Source: Microbacterium sp. Leaf151
GTDB lineage: Bacteria > Actinomycetota > Actinomycetes > Actinomycetales > Microbacteriaceae
Assembly: GCF_001424225.1 (NCBI RefSeq)
Contig: NZ_LMOR01000003.1
Coordinates: 3,006 to 67,005, forward strand
Direction of reading: 5' to 3'
Length of the DNA stretch: 64,000 nt
The position numbers and the translations under genes are program-made. Shown one piece after another: positions 35,096-43,866 of the stretch. Every line of letters starts with the position of its first letter. Positions within the stretch are counted from its first letter, which is position 1. A model generated the notes under the pieces. That model did not search any database. It was not told the origin of the DNA and saw only the letters and a program-made list of their open reading frames with translations.

Positions 35096-36418
35096 ATGGA
35101 GACGGTCGACACCATCGTCGTGGGCGCGGGGGTGGCGGGCCTCGCCGCCGCCCGGCTGCTCGCTCGTGCGGGACGCCACGTCGTCGTGCTCGAAGCCCGT
35201 GATCGCGTCGGCGGGCGCGTCTTCACCGACCGCGCCGACGGGCACGTCACCGACCGGGGAGCCTCGTGGATCCACGGCATCACCGACAGCCCGGTGGCCG
35301 AGGCCGCCCGCGCCTTCGGGATGCCGATGGTGGAGTTCACGGTCGGCGGCTACCAGCCCGACAGCCGTCCGCTGACCTATTTCGACGCGGCGGGCCGGCG
35401 GCTCGAGGCCGCCGCCGTTCGGCAGTATGCCGACGACGTCCGCGCGCTGAACGCGACGCTGGTCGACGTCATCGCCGACGCCCCGGCCGACGCGACGTAC
35501 GCGGATGTCGTGGAGGCGGCTCTGGGGACGCGGGAGTGGGACGCGGAGCGGAAAGAGCGCGTGCGCGAGTACAACGACCGGCGCGCCCAGGAGCAGTACG
35601 GCGTCGGAGGGGATGGCCTCGGGGCCCATGGCCTTGACGACGACACGGTGAACGGCGACGAGGTGGTCTTCCCGCAGGGGTACGACGAACTCGCACAGCA
35701 TCTCGCCGAGGGGCTCGAACTGCGCCTCGCACACGTCGTGTCTGCGGTGCGGTGGTCGACGACGGGCGTGGAGGTCGACACGGACCGCGGCACCTTCGCC
35801 GCCGCCGACGCCGTCGTGACCGTGCCCGTCGGCGTCCTGAACGCCGGTGCCGTCGTCATCGAGCCCCCGCTGCCCGAACGGCACCGCCGTGCGCTCGGGC
35901 TGCTGCGCATGAACGCGTTCGAGAAGGTCGTGCTGCGATTCGCCGAACGGTTCTGGGATGCCGACGTGTACGGCATCCGTCAGCTGGGCGACGAGGGGCA
36001 GTGGTGGCACTCCTGGTACGACCTCGGGCGTCTGCACGACGAACCCGCGCTGCTCACCTTCGCCGCCGGACCCGCGGCGGTGGCCACGCGCGCCTGGAGC
36101 GATGACGAGATCGTGGCGTCCACCCTCGCGCAACTCCGCCGGCTCTACGGCGACGCGGTACCCGAGCCCACCAGCGCGGTCGTGACCCGCTGGCAGGACG
36201 ACCCGTTCTCGCGCGGCTCTTACGCGTACATGCTGCCGGGGTCCGTCAGCGCCGACCACGATGATCTCGCCGAGCCGGTGGGAGGCGTCCTGCACCTGGC
36301 GGGGGAGGCGACGTGGGGCGACGACCCCGCGACCGTGCCCGGCGCGATGCTCTCGGGTCACCGTGCCGCACAGAACGTGCTGGGCAGGGCGATCCCCGTC
36401 AGCGACCTCTGGGCCTAG
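35096..36418 (+). CDS. Flavin monoamine oxidase family protein
   Basis: A 440-residue FAD enzyme: dinucleotide motif GAGVAGLAAARLLARAG at 10-26, GGRV with RGASWIHG, PQGYDELAQHLAEGL, and a C-terminal FAD segment HLAGEATWGDDPATVPGAMLSGHRAA. Related to polyamine and monoamine oxidases, which release an aldehyde, ammonia and H2O2. The SWIHG motif is typical of plant- and bacterial polyamine oxidases. CCGGAG upstream of ATG. Its stop overlaps the convergent sulfurtransferase stop. Confidence 0.88.
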   Translation: METVDTIVVGAGVAGLAAARLLARAGRHVVVLEARDRVGGRVFTDRADGHVTDRGASWIHGITDSPVAEAARAFGMPMVEFTVGGYQPDSRPLTYFDAAGRRLEAAAVRQYADDVRALNATLVDVIADAPADATYADVVEAALGTREWDAERKERVREYNDRRAQEQYGVGGDGLGAHGLDDDTVNGDEVVFPQGYDELAQHLAEGLELRLAHVVSAVRWSTTGVEVDTDRGTFAAADAVVTVPVGVLNAGAVVIEPPLPERHRRALGLLRMNAFEKVVLRFAERFWDADVYGIRQLGDEGQWWHSWYDLGRLHDEPALLTFAAGPAAVATRAWSDDEIVASTLAQLRRLYGDAVPEPTSAVVTRWQDDPFSRGSYAYMLPGSVSADHDDLAEPVGGVLHLAGEATWGDDPATVPGAMLSGHRAAQNVLGRAIPVSDLWA

Positions 36419-37275
36419 CGGGGGTCGGGCCCCGCGGCAACGGGCAGCTCGGGATGGTTCGACCACTGGCTCCACGACCCGGGGAACACGCGCGGTTCGT
36501 AGCCCGCGAGGGTGAGCGCCACCGCCTGGTGCGCCGCCGTGACGCCGGAACCGCAGTAGACGCCGACCGATACGCCGTCCTCGGCCCCCAGCATCCGGAA
36601 CCGCGACCGCAGCTCGTCGGGTGAGCGGAACCGTCCGTCGGCGCCGACGTTCTCGGTCGTCGGCGCGCTCACGGCGCCCGGCACGTGCCCCGCGCGCGGG
36701 TCGATCGGCTCGACCTCGCCCCGATAGCGCTCGCCCGCGCGGGCGTCCAAAAGCAGATCCTCGTCGGCGAACCCGCCGACGGCGTCGAGCTCGAGCACCG
36801 GTAGCGCCCCGTAGGACAGCGAGACCGAGCCCGGCGCGGGTGTCTCGGCATCGCCGTCCTCCAGGTCGAAACCGGCGTCGGTCCACGCCCGTAGCGATCC
36901 GTCGAGCAGCCGCACGTCGTCGACGCCGGCGTGGCGCAGCAGCCACCACGCCCGTGCGCTCGACATGTTCTTCAGATCGTCGTAGACGACCACCGTGTCT
37001 CCCGCGTCGACGCCCCATCGCCGTGCGGCGGCCTGAAGGGTCTCGATCGGCGGGATCGGATGCCGCCCGTCTGTCGGGTCGCCGTGCGCTGCGAGGTCGT
37101 GGTCGAGGTCGACGTATTGCGCGCCGGGGATGTGCCCGTTGCGGTAGTCGGGAAGTCCGTCGGGCCGGTCGAGCCGCCAGCGGACGTCGAGCACTCGCAC
37201 GGAGCCGCCGTCGGGGTACGCCCCCGTGGCGAGGGCGGCGTGCAGCTCGGGAGCGGTGGTGAGGATCGAGGCCAT
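36415..37275 (-). CDS. Thiosulfate/3-mercaptopyruvate sulfurtransferase (two rhodanese domains)
   Basis: A 286-residue tandem rhodanese: inactive N-terminal domain (VLDVRWRLDRPDGLPDYRNGHIPGAQYVDLDHDL) and active C-terminal domain with Cys241 in YCGSGVTAAH, the loop typical of mercaptopyruvate sulfurtransferases. It moves sulfane sulfur to thiols or cyanide. Convergent with the amine oxidase gene, sharing bases of the stop codons. Confidence 0.92.
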   Translation of the reverse strand: MASILTTAPELHAALATGAYPDGGSVRVLDVRWRLDRPDGLPDYRNGHIPGAQYVDLDHDLAAHGDPTDGRHPIPPIETLQAAARRWGVDAGDTVVVYDDLKNMSSARAWWLLRHAGVDDVRLLDGSLRAWTDAGFDLEDGDAETPAPGSVSLSYGALPVLELDAVGGFADEDLLLDARAGERYRGEVEPIDPRAGHVPGAVSAPTTENVGADGRFRSPDELRSRFRMLGAEDGVSVGVYCGSGVTAAHQAVALTLAGYEPRVFPGSWSQWSNHPELPVAAGPDPR

Positions 37276-37291
37276 CCCCCCAGTCTGGCCC

Positions 37292-37792
37292 TCAGTCGCC
37301 TGCCGCGTCGCCGTGCGTCCGGCCATCGGCCACGCGTGCCCGCGCCCGGTCGTGGCGCGACGTGATCGGCACGGTCTCGGTCGCCTGGGGCAGGCCCATC
37401 GGCGGCGTCGCGACGTAGATGGTCTCGGCCCGTTCGACGACGTAGGTCTCGTGCCAGATCCCGACCGCACCGGGCGTCTTGCGCGCCCGCTTGTTGAAGC
37501 GCGTCCACGCCGGCCGGTGCTCCTGCTGCGGCGCGGAGGCGTACGCGTAGAGCTTGTCGAGCGACGACCAGTACTGCACGAGGTAGGGCCCGCGCGCCCC
37601 GAGCAGCATCGAGAATCCGAGCAGGCCCGAGTCGGGGTCGACGCTCAGCTCGCGGAGCATCCGCGGCATGTCGCCCATGAGCGGCATCCACTGGTCGGGT
37701 CGCCACCACTTGTTGACGGTCATCCCGATGTGGAAGACCACGAGTTCGCCGTCGTAACGATGGGTCATCCGACCCGGATTGATGGATGCCAT
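37292..37792 (-). CDS. DUF4188 protein
   Basis: A 166-residue DUF4188 protein: GELVVFHIGMTVNKWWRPDQWMPLMGDMPRML then FSMLLGARGPYLVQYWSSLDKLYAYA and WHETYVV. This fold resembles haem-binding monooxygenase-like proteins of the DUF3291/ABM type and in some organisms accompanies phenylacetaldoxime dehydratase-like annotation; function unproven. The gene diverges from a MerR regulator with a 46-bp palindrome between. Confidence 0.85.
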   Translation of the reverse strand: MASINPGRMTHRYDGELVVFHIGMTVNKWWRPDQWMPLMGDMPRMLRELSVDPDSGLLGFSMLLGARGPYLVQYWSSLDKLYAYASAPQQEHRPAWTRFNKRARKTPGAVGIWHETYVVERAETIYVATPPMGLPQATETVPITSRHDRARARVADGRTHGDAAGD

Positions 37793-37803
37793 GGCTCGTC
37801 CTC

Positions 37804-37849
37804 ACTCGATAGTGTTGCTATCCAGTGTTGGATAGTAGAGCTATCGAGT
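37804..37849. promoter_or_regulatory. 46-bp interrupted palindrome, probable MerR operator
   Basis: ACTCGATAG at 37804 mirrors CTATCGAGT ending 37849, with inner GCTATCCA / TGGATAG halves. It is centred between the DUF4188 start (37792) and the MerR GTG (37862) and is much more A/T-rich than neighbours. Confidence 0.7.
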
Positions 37850-37861
37850 CAAGGGGTGAGT

Positions 37862-38479
37862 GTGCGGATCTCGGAATTATCGACGCGAGCCGGCGTGCCG
37901 GTCGCCACGATCAAGTACTACCTGCGCGAGAAGCTCCTGCCAGAGGGGGAGCGGACCTCGCCCACCCAGGCGTCGTACGGTGTCGCGCACGTGCAGCGTC
38001 TCGGCGTCATCCGCGCCCTGGTCGACGCGGGCGTCGGCCTCGCGGGTGTGCGCAAGGTGGTCGGCGTTCTGGAGGAGCCCCCCGCGAATCCCTACGACCT
38101 CCTCGGCGCCGCCAACGCGGCCGTCACCCCTGCCGTCGCGGCCGACATCGACCTGACGGTGGCGACCGCGCTGCTCGAGCGCATGGGCGGCAACGGCGAG
38201 AAGTGCTTCCCCGATCAGGTCGCCGCGGTCGCCCACGCTCTGGCCGGGCTGGATCGGGCGGGATTCACCGTGCCAGAACGGGTCATGGAGGCGTACCTCG
38301 TCCACCTCTCCGCCATTGCCGAGGCAGAACTCGCGGCGACGCCCGACACATCGATCGAGGATGCCGTGCGTTACGTCGTCCTCGGTACGGCGCTCGTGGA
38401 GCCGCTGATCCTGGCCCTGCGGCGCGTGGCGGAGCAGATCGCCGCCTCGAGGCGCTTCGGGGTCACGTCGGGCGAGTGA
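37862..38479 (+). CDS. MerR-family transcriptional regulator
   Basis: A 205-residue MerR protein: HTH VRISELSTRAGVPVATIKYYLREKLLPEG and wing TSPTQASYGVAHVQRLGVIRALVDAGVGLAGVRKVV. The effector domain (after ~75) is helical with one Cys (GEKCFPD), unlike metal sensors. GTG 37862 has AAGGGG 6 nt upstream; GTG 37856 is possible. It likely regulates itself and the divergent DUF4188 gene. Confidence 0.9.
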   Translation: MRISELSTRAGVPVATIKYYLREKLLPEGERTSPTQASYGVAHVQRLGVIRALVDAGVGLAGVRKVVGVLEEPPANPYDLLGAANAAVTPAVAADIDLTVATALLERMGGNGEKCFPDQVAAVAHALAGLDRAGFTVPERVMEAYLVHLSAIAEAELAATPDTSIEDAVRYVVLGTALVEPLILALRRVAEQIAASRRFGVTSGE

Positions 38480-38518
38480 TGCCCGACCCCGAGGTCGCGC
38501 CGGTTCTGCCCGCCGCGG

Positions 38519-38809
38519 TCAGCGGTCGGGGTTGCTGGCCGCCCCGTCGAGCCAGAGTTCGTCGCTCACGTCGCCGTGCGGCCCGCTGCGACCCACGTGC
38601 GCGGCGCTGATCTTCGGACCCTTGGTGATGACGTGCACGAGCGCCATGCCGTGGCCGCGTCCGAGGTCGTACTCGTCTTTCAGCCACTGCAGGATGGGAG
38701 TCGCCTTGGTGCCGGCGCCGAACCCGCGCTCCTCGGCGAGCGCGATGAACTGCCGCGGGGTCAGGCCGGTCTTGGCTTCGATGTTGTCGAGATACGACTG
38801 GAATGACAT
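38519..38809 (-). CDS. DUF4287 protein
   Basis: A 96-residue protein: SFQSYLDNIEAKTGLTPRQFIALAEERG then KATPILQWLKDEYDLGRGHGMALVHVI, the DUF4287 (Rv-type) pattern, sometimes fused to DUF5655. Small helical, soluble, unknown function. TACCCT 6 nt before ATG suggests a leaderless start. It converges with the MerR gene. Confidence 0.88.
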   Translation of the reverse strand: MSFQSYLDNIEAKTGLTPRQFIALAEERGFGAGTKATPILQWLKDEYDLGRGHGMALVHVITKGPKISAAHVGRSGPHGDVSDELWLDGAASNPDR

Positions 38810-38953
38810 GTCCGGAGGGTAGCGCGCCCCTCCGGGATCGGTCCATCCGTGGCAGGGTCTCGACGCCGGACGTGAGGCGGCATCCCGCGTCGGGTCGACT
38901 CTCCGCCCGGCCCGCGGAGGAGAGATGTCGGAGCCGCGGGGTACGGTCGAAAG

Positions 38954-39943
38954 ATGGCCGTCACCCTGCATCGGGCGCCCGTCGCCGCGATCGACCCCCT
39001 CACTCTCTACCGCCTGCTGTGGCTTCGGGTCACCGTGTTCGTCGTCGAGCAGCAGGCCGCCTACCCCGAGATCGACGGCCGCGACATCGAGTCCGGCGCC
39101 GAGCTCATGTGGGCGATCGAGGGCGACGATGTGCTGGCCACGTTGCGCATCCTCCGCGAGACGCAGAACCTGCGCATCGGGCGCGTCGCCACCGCCCCCG
39201 ATGCGCGAGGGCGCGGTATCGCCGCCGACCTCATGCGCGCGGCCGTCGAGGTTCTCGATGCCGAGGCGCCCGGCATCCCGATCCTGCTCGACGCGCAGGC
39301 GCACCTCGCGGGGTGGTACGGGCGCTTCGGCTTCGTCGTGTCCGGCCCGCCCTTCGCCGAGGACGGCATTCCGCACGTTCCGATGCGGCGCACACGCCTC
39401 GTCACGCAACGTCTCGTGCTCCGCGAATGGACGCGCGACGACGCCGATCGTGCGTTCCTGTTCGACATGTACCGCCGCCCCGAGGTGCGTCGCTACCTGG
39501 GTGACGGGCGGGTGATGGTCGAGGCGGCCGAGGTCGACAGCCTGCTCGATCGCTGGGCGGGTCTGGCCGACGGCGTCCTTGGTGTGCGAGCGGTCGCGAC
39601 TCCCGGCGGAGCGCGACTCGGGTCGGTGCTCCTGAAGCGCATCCCGTGGTCGGCCGGGGTCTCCGATGGGCGTCCCGACGATATCGAGATCGGGTGGCAT
39701 TTCCACCCCGATGCGTGGGGCGGCGGCCACGCGACGGAGGCGGCGGCTGCGGTCATGGAGCTCGCTCGAGACCACGGCATCCGTCGAATCGTGGCGGTCA
39801 CGAACCCGGCGAACACGGCGTCCGGTGCCGTCGCGGAGCGGATCGGTCTGCGTCCCGCGGGCGAGACGCGCGACTACTACGACACCACGTGCGCGCTGTA
39901 CGTGTGGCATGACGTCGACGAGGTGCCGGTCGAGCGCACTTAG
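38954..39943 (+). CDS. Fused double GNAT N-acetyltransferase (ElaA-like + RimJ-like)
   Basis: A 329-residue fusion. Residues ~1-145 are an ElaA-type GNAT (LYRLLWLRVTVFVVEQQ, IGRVATAPDARGRGIAADLM). Residues ~150-325 are a RimJ/RimL-type GNAT (RTRLVTQRLVLREWTRDDADR, GWHFHPDAWGGGHATEAAAAVMELA, NPANTASGAVAERIGLR). Each has an acetyl-CoA loop. Usually these are separate proteins; acceptors unknown. TACGGT 6 nt before ATG (leaderless). Its stop overlaps that of the convergent siderophore-interacting protein. Confidence 0.87.
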   Translation: MAVTLHRAPVAAIDPLTLYRLLWLRVTVFVVEQQAAYPEIDGRDIESGAELMWAIEGDDVLATLRILRETQNLRIGRVATAPDARGRGIAADLMRAAVEVLDAEAPGIPILLDAQAHLAGWYGRFGFVVSGPPFAEDGIPHVPMRRTRLVTQRLVLREWTRDDADRAFLFDMYRRPEVRRYLGDGRVMVEAAEVDSLLDRWAGLADGVLGVRAVATPGGARLGSVLLKRIPWSAGVSDGRPDDIEIGWHFHPDAWGGGHATEAAAAVMELARDHGIRRIVAVTNPANTASGAVAERIGLRPAGETRDYYDTTCALYVWHDVDEVPVERT

Positions 39944-40716
39944 TGCGGCGCGTGGTACTCGGTGCTGCCGCGCTTCCAGTAGCCCTTCACCACCGTGGCG
40001 GCGGGGTCGCCCGCCCACCGGTCCAGAAGGAGCCCGCGCCCTGCGCGCACCACGGACTGCTCGGCGGCGACGAAGCCGAAGACGCACCCATCGGGACGCT
40101 CCTCGACGTCGAGGGAGTCGAGCCAGTCGACGAGTTCCTCGCCCGCGGGGCGCTGACCCCGGTGCAGTTGCACCACCTCGACGCCGGGAGGGGCGGCGAC
40201 GGGGAGGTCGTGCGCGGCATCCGGCACCTCGACGGCGATGCGACCGACGGCGTCGTCGTCCATCTGCGCGGCGAACCGACGGATCGCGGGCACCGCCGTC
40301 TCGTCGCCGGCGAGCAGCCACGCGTCGGGGCGTCCCACCAGCACCATCGAGCCGCGGGGGCCGCCCACGCCCACCGGTGCGCCGATGGCGGCCGTCTCGG
40401 CCCACCGGCTGCCGACGCCGGCCCCGTGCAGCGCGACATCGACGTCGAGCCAGCCGTCCGTGGCATCCCAGGTCACCGGGGTGTACTCGCGGCTGGGCGC
40501 GGCGCGGAGGTCGTCTGCGGCGCCCGACGGGAAGAAGACGCGGATGTGGTCGTCGGCGCCGGGGGAGTCGAAGCCGCTCAACTCGGGCCCCTCGAGACGC
40601 AGGCGCACGTACGACGGCGTCACGTGCGTCCGCCGCGCGAGGATCGCCGAACGGAAGACGAGGTCGTGGCGACGAGGCTCGAGGCGGGCGGAGACGCTCT
40701 GGTTCGACATGGGCAT
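39940..40716 (-). CDS. Siderophore-interacting protein (FAD-binding ferric reductase)
   Basis: A 258-residue SIP/ViuB-family protein: FAD-binding domain with SREYTPVTWDA (RxYTxR-like), GAPVGVGGPRGSM, then an NAD(P)H-binding-like domain with LAGDETAVPAIRRF and the C-terminal VVKGYWKRGSTEYH. It reduces ferric siderophores to release iron in the cytosol. TAGCCT of the overlapping iron box lies 7 nt before ATG 40716, so transcription is probably leaderless and iron-repressed; ATG 40710 is possible. Confidence 0.92.
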   Translation of the reverse strand: MPMSNQSVSARLEPRRHDLVFRSAILARRTHVTPSYVRLRLEGPELSGFDSPGADDHIRVFFPSGAADDLRAAPSREYTPVTWDATDGWLDVDVALHGAGVGSRWAETAAIGAPVGVGGPRGSMVLVGRPDAWLLAGDETAVPAIRRFAAQMDDDAVGRIAVEVPDAAHDLPVAAPPGVEVVQLHRGQRPAGEELVDWLDSLDVEERPDGCVFGFVAAEQSVVRAGRGLLLDRWAGDPAATVVKGYWKRGSTEYHAPH

Positions 40717-40735
40717 AGAGGTAAGGCTAACCTAA
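40717..40735. promoter_or_regulatory. DtxR/IdeR iron box
   Basis: AGAGGTAAGGCTAACCTAA matches the actinobacterial consensus TTAGGTTAGGCTAACCTAA at 16 of 19 positions. It lies between the divergent siderophore-interacting protein and binding-protein genes and overlaps the presumed -10 of the former. Confidence 0.85.
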
Positions 40736-40797
40736 CGAATCGTCCGCTACCCCTGCCGGTGGCGGCTCGACTCACACACAGCACTGGAGAGATTCGC

Positions 40798-41766
40798 ATG
40801 ACGACCCGCCTGTTCCGTCCCCTCGCCGCCGCATCCCTGGTGGCCGCCCTCGCCCTCGCCGGATGCTCTTCGGGAGCCGCTGCCCCCGCAGATGAAGCCG
40901 CCGCCGCGACCACCGTGACGGTCGAAGACAACCACGGCTCGATCGAGGTCCCGGTGGCGCCCGAGCGCGTCGTCGCCCTCGACAACACGACCTTCGAGAC
41001 GCTCAGCGAATGGGGCGTGACCCTGGCCGCGGCCCCCAAGCCCCTCATGTACGACCTCTGGCCCTCGCTCTCCGGCGACGACGACGTGCTCGACGCGGGC
41101 CTGCACCGCGAGCCCAACATCGAGAACATCCTCGCCGCCGAGCCCGACCTCATCGTCGGCGGCTACCGGTTCCGCGACATCTACGACCAGCTGAAGGAGA
41201 TCCAGCCGGCGACCATCGAAACCAGCCCCCGCGACGGTGAGGACCACGCCTCGGAGCTGAAGCGCCAGACGACGATCCTGGGTCAGGTCTTCGGCAAGAA
41301 CGACGAGGCGGCGCAGCTCTCGTCCGACCTCGATGCCGCGATCGCCGATGCGAAGGCGGCCTACGACCCGTCCCAGAGCGTGATGGGTCTCATTACGTCG
41401 GGCGGCAAGATCGCGTACGCGGCTCCCGGTGAGGGCCGTGGCGTCGGCGTGCTCTTCCCGACCCTGGGGCTCACCCCCGCTCTGGAGCGGTCCGCCGAAG
41501 ACGCCTCGCACGGCGACGACATCAGCGTCGAGGCGATCGCCGCCGCCAATCCCGAGTGGCTCTTCGTCCTCGATCGCGACGCGATGTTCGGTGAGGACGG
41601 CTACGTCTCGGCGAAGGAGCTCGTCGAGAACGCCGAAGCGCTGAAGAACGTCCCCGCCGTGCAGAAGGGCCAGATCGTCTACCTCGACGGCAGCTTCTAC
41701 CTCGACGAGGGCATTCAGGCGTACACGACGCTGTACCGCTCCGCCGCCGAGGCGTTCGCCTCCTGA
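40798..41766 (+). CDS. Ferric siderophore ABC transporter substrate-binding lipoprotein
   Basis: A 322-residue class III binding protein. Signal FRPLAAASLVAALALAGCSS gives lipobox LAGC with Cys22. Domain motifs VPVAPERVVALDNTTFETLSEWGV, EPNIENILAAEPDLIVGG and DGSFYLDEGIQAY place it with FatB/CeuE/YclQ-type catecholate siderophore receptors. GGAGA 7 nt before ATG. Iron box upstream; permease and ATPase genes follow. Confidence 0.93.
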   Translation: MTTRLFRPLAAASLVAALALAGCSSGAAAPADEAAAATTVTVEDNHGSIEVPVAPERVVALDNTTFETLSEWGVTLAAAPKPLMYDLWPSLSGDDDVLDAGLHREPNIENILAAEPDLIVGGYRFRDIYDQLKEIQPATIETSPRDGEDHASELKRQTTILGQVFGKNDEAAQLSSDLDAAIADAKAAYDPSQSVMGLITSGGKIAYAAPGEGRGVGVLFPTLGLTPALERSAEDASHGDDISVEAIAAANPEWLFVLDRDAMFGEDGYVSAKELVENAEALKNVPAVQKGQIVYLDGSFYLDEGIQAYTTLYRSAAEAFAS

Positions 41767-41783
41767 CCCGCCCCCGGCCCCCT

Positions 41784-41846
41784 CGCGTGAGGGGTCGATA
41801 TCCGTCGCCTGGGCTGCCGAGGCGACAGAGAATGACCCCTCACGCG
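41784..41846. repeat. Inverted repeat with nested hairpin inside the iron operon
   Basis: CGCGTGAGGGGTC (41784-41796) and its exact complement (41834-41846) enclose GTCGCCT/AGGCGAC (41804-41810, 41820-41826). It separates the binding-protein gene from the permease genes and could set their relative expression. Confidence 0.8.
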
Positions 41847-41866
41847 CGTGGGGCGGGACGGATGCC

Positions 41867-42832
41867 ATGACTGTCACCGCCACCCACCCCCGCGCACGGT
41901 CGGCGCTGCCGCTCGCCGTGATCGGCGTCGCTGCGCTCGTCGTCGTGTCGCTGTTCGTCGGCGCCTACGACCTGACCGCCGACGAGTTCGGGGGCGAGAT
42001 GTTCTGGATCTCGCGCGTGCCCCGCACCCTCGCGCTCGTTCTCGCCGGCTGCGCGATGGCCGTCTCGGGCCTCATCATGCAGCTGCTCACGCAGAACCGC
42101 TTCGTCGAGCCCTCCACCACGGGGACGTCGGAATGGGCCGCGCTCGGCCTGCTCGTCACGGTGCTGATCGCACCGGCTTCGCCCCTTCCCGTGCGGATGA
42201 TCATGGCATCCGTCGCCGCCTTCGTCGGGACCATGATCTTCATCGGCATCCTGCAGCGCATCTCACTGCGCTCCTCGCTCGTCGTGCCGCTCATCGGCAT
42301 CATGCTCGGCGCGGTCGTCTCGGCATTCACCACGTACCTGGCGGTCTCGACCAACTCGCTCCAGATGCTCGGCACGTGGTTCATGGGGAGCTTCACCTCC
42401 ATCGTCCGGGGACGCTACGAGGTGCTCTGGGTGGCCGCGATCGTCGTGCTACTGGTGTTCCTGTACGCCGACCGCATCACCGTCGCCGGTCTGGGGCGCG
42501 ACATCGCCACCTCGGTCGGCCTCGACCACACCCGCGTCCTGCTCATCGGCACGGGGCTCGTCGCGGTCGCCACGGGCGTCACCACCGTCGTCGTGGGCTT
42601 CCTGCCGTTCCTGGGCCTGGTCGTTCCGAATCTCGTGTCGATGTGGCGCGGCGACAACGCCCGCGCAAACCTCCCCTGGGTGTGCGTCGGGGGCGTGGCG
42701 ATCGTCGTCGTCTGCGACATCGTCGGACGCGTCATCCGGATGCCGTTCGAGGTCCCCGTCTCGATGATCCTCGGGGTCGTCGGCTCCGCCGTGTTCATCA
42801 CCCTGCTCTTGAGGATGCGTGCCCGTGGCTGA
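41867..42832 (+). CDS. Iron-siderophore ABC transporter permease (FecCD family, first)
   Basis: A 321-residue polytopic permease, about nine helices. FecCD motifs include LAGCAMAVSGLIMQLLTQNRFVEPSTTG and GFLPFLGLVVPNLVS; the latter contains the coupling helix region contacting the ATPase. Resembles YclN/FatD. Its end overlaps the second permease gene by 8 nt. Confidence 0.93.
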   Translation: MTVTATHPRARSALPLAVIGVAALVVVSLFVGAYDLTADEFGGEMFWISRVPRTLALVLAGCAMAVSGLIMQLLTQNRFVEPSTTGTSEWAALGLLVTVLIAPASPLPVRMIMASVAAFVGTMIFIGILQRISLRSSLVVPLIGIMLGAVVSAFTTYLAVSTNSLQMLGTWFMGSFTSIVRGRYEVLWVAAIVVLLVFLYADRITVAGLGRDIATSVGLDHTRVLLIGTGLVAVATGVTTVVVGFLPFLGLVVPNLVSMWRGDNARANLPWVCVGGVAIVVVCDIVGRVIRMPFEVPVSMILGVVGSAVFITLLLRMRARG

Positions 42833-43835
42833 GACCATGACCCGGTCGGCCCCGGCGCTCGCGGCCCGTCGCCCCAGGATCGCCCTGCGCTTCGGCATCC
42901 TGATCCTGATCGTGGTGGTCGCCGCCGTCGGCGTGCTGACGTGGAACGTCCCGGGTGAGCCCGGTTCGCGGGCCTTCTGGTTGGCGGTGAACCTGCGCGT
43001 GGTGAGCGTTGCAACGATCGCCCTCGTCGCCTGCTGCCAGGCGGTCGCGACGGTGCTGTTCCACACGGCGACGGCGAATCGCATCCTCACCCCGTCGATC
43101 ATGGGCTTCGACGCGCTGTACGTCGTGATGCAGACCGCGCTGGTGTTCTTCTTCGGAAGCGCCGCTCTGTCGGCGACCGACGGGCTGCTCAAGGTCGCCG
43201 TGCAGAGCGTACTGATGGTGGGCTTTGCGACGCTGCTGTACGGCTGGCTGTTCGCCGGCCGCCGCGGGAATCTCCACGTCATGCTGCTGGTGGGGGTCGT
43301 GCTGGGTGTGGGCTTCGGCTCGCTGTCGACCGTCATGCAGCGGCTGCTCACCCCGAGCGACTTCGACATCCTCTCGGCCCGCCTGTTCGGCAACCTCTCG
43401 AACTCGGATGCCGAGTACCTCCCGTGGGCGGCGCTGGTCGTCGCCGCGGTGCTCGCCGTCGTCTGGCGCGCGCGACACCGCCTGGACGTGCTGGCGCTCG
43501 GCCGTGAGGCCTCCGTCAACCTGGGGCTCGCCTATCGGCGCGAGGTGATCGGGATGCTCGTTCTCGTGGCCGTGCTGATCTCGGTGTCGACCACCATGGT
43601 CGGGCCGATGACGTTCTTCGGCTTCATCGTCGCCACCCTCGCTTACCAGCTCGCGGGGTCGTCGCAGCATCGGGTGGTGCTGCCCTTCGCCGTGCTGCTG
43701 GGCATGGCCACGCTGCTCGGCGGGTACTTCGTGCTGCGGCACGTGTTCTACGCGGCCGGCATGCTCTCGATCATCATCGAGTTCGTCGGCGGCGTCTTCT
43801 TCCTCGTCTATCTCCTCCGGAAGGGGAGTCTCTGA
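42825..43835 (+). CDS. Iron-siderophore ABC transporter permease (FecCD family, second)
   Basis: A 336-residue permease forming a heterodimer with the preceding one. RVVSVATIALVACCQAVATVLFHTATANRILTPSIMGFDALY and TMVGPMTFFGFIVATLAYQLAGSSQHR match YclO/FatC. GTG 42825 has GAGG 10 nt upstream within the previous gene; GTG 42819 is in frame. Confidence 0.92.
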   Translation: MAETMTRSAPALAARRPRIALRFGILILIVVVAAVGVLTWNVPGEPGSRAFWLAVNLRVVSVATIALVACCQAVATVLFHTATANRILTPSIMGFDALYVVMQTALVFFFGSAALSATDGLLKVAVQSVLMVGFATLLYGWLFAGRRGNLHVMLLVGVVLGVGFGSLSTVMQRLLTPSDFDILSARLFGNLSNSDAEYLPWAALVVAAVLAVVWRARHRLDVLALGREASVNLGLAYRREVIGMLVLVAVLISVSTTMVGPMTFFGFIVATLAYQLAGSSQHRVVLPFAVLLGMATLLGGYFVLRHVFYAAGMLSIIIEFVGGVFFLVYLLRKGSL

Positions 43836-43866
43836 TGCTCACCCGCTCGCCGGGACGGCGCGTCCC

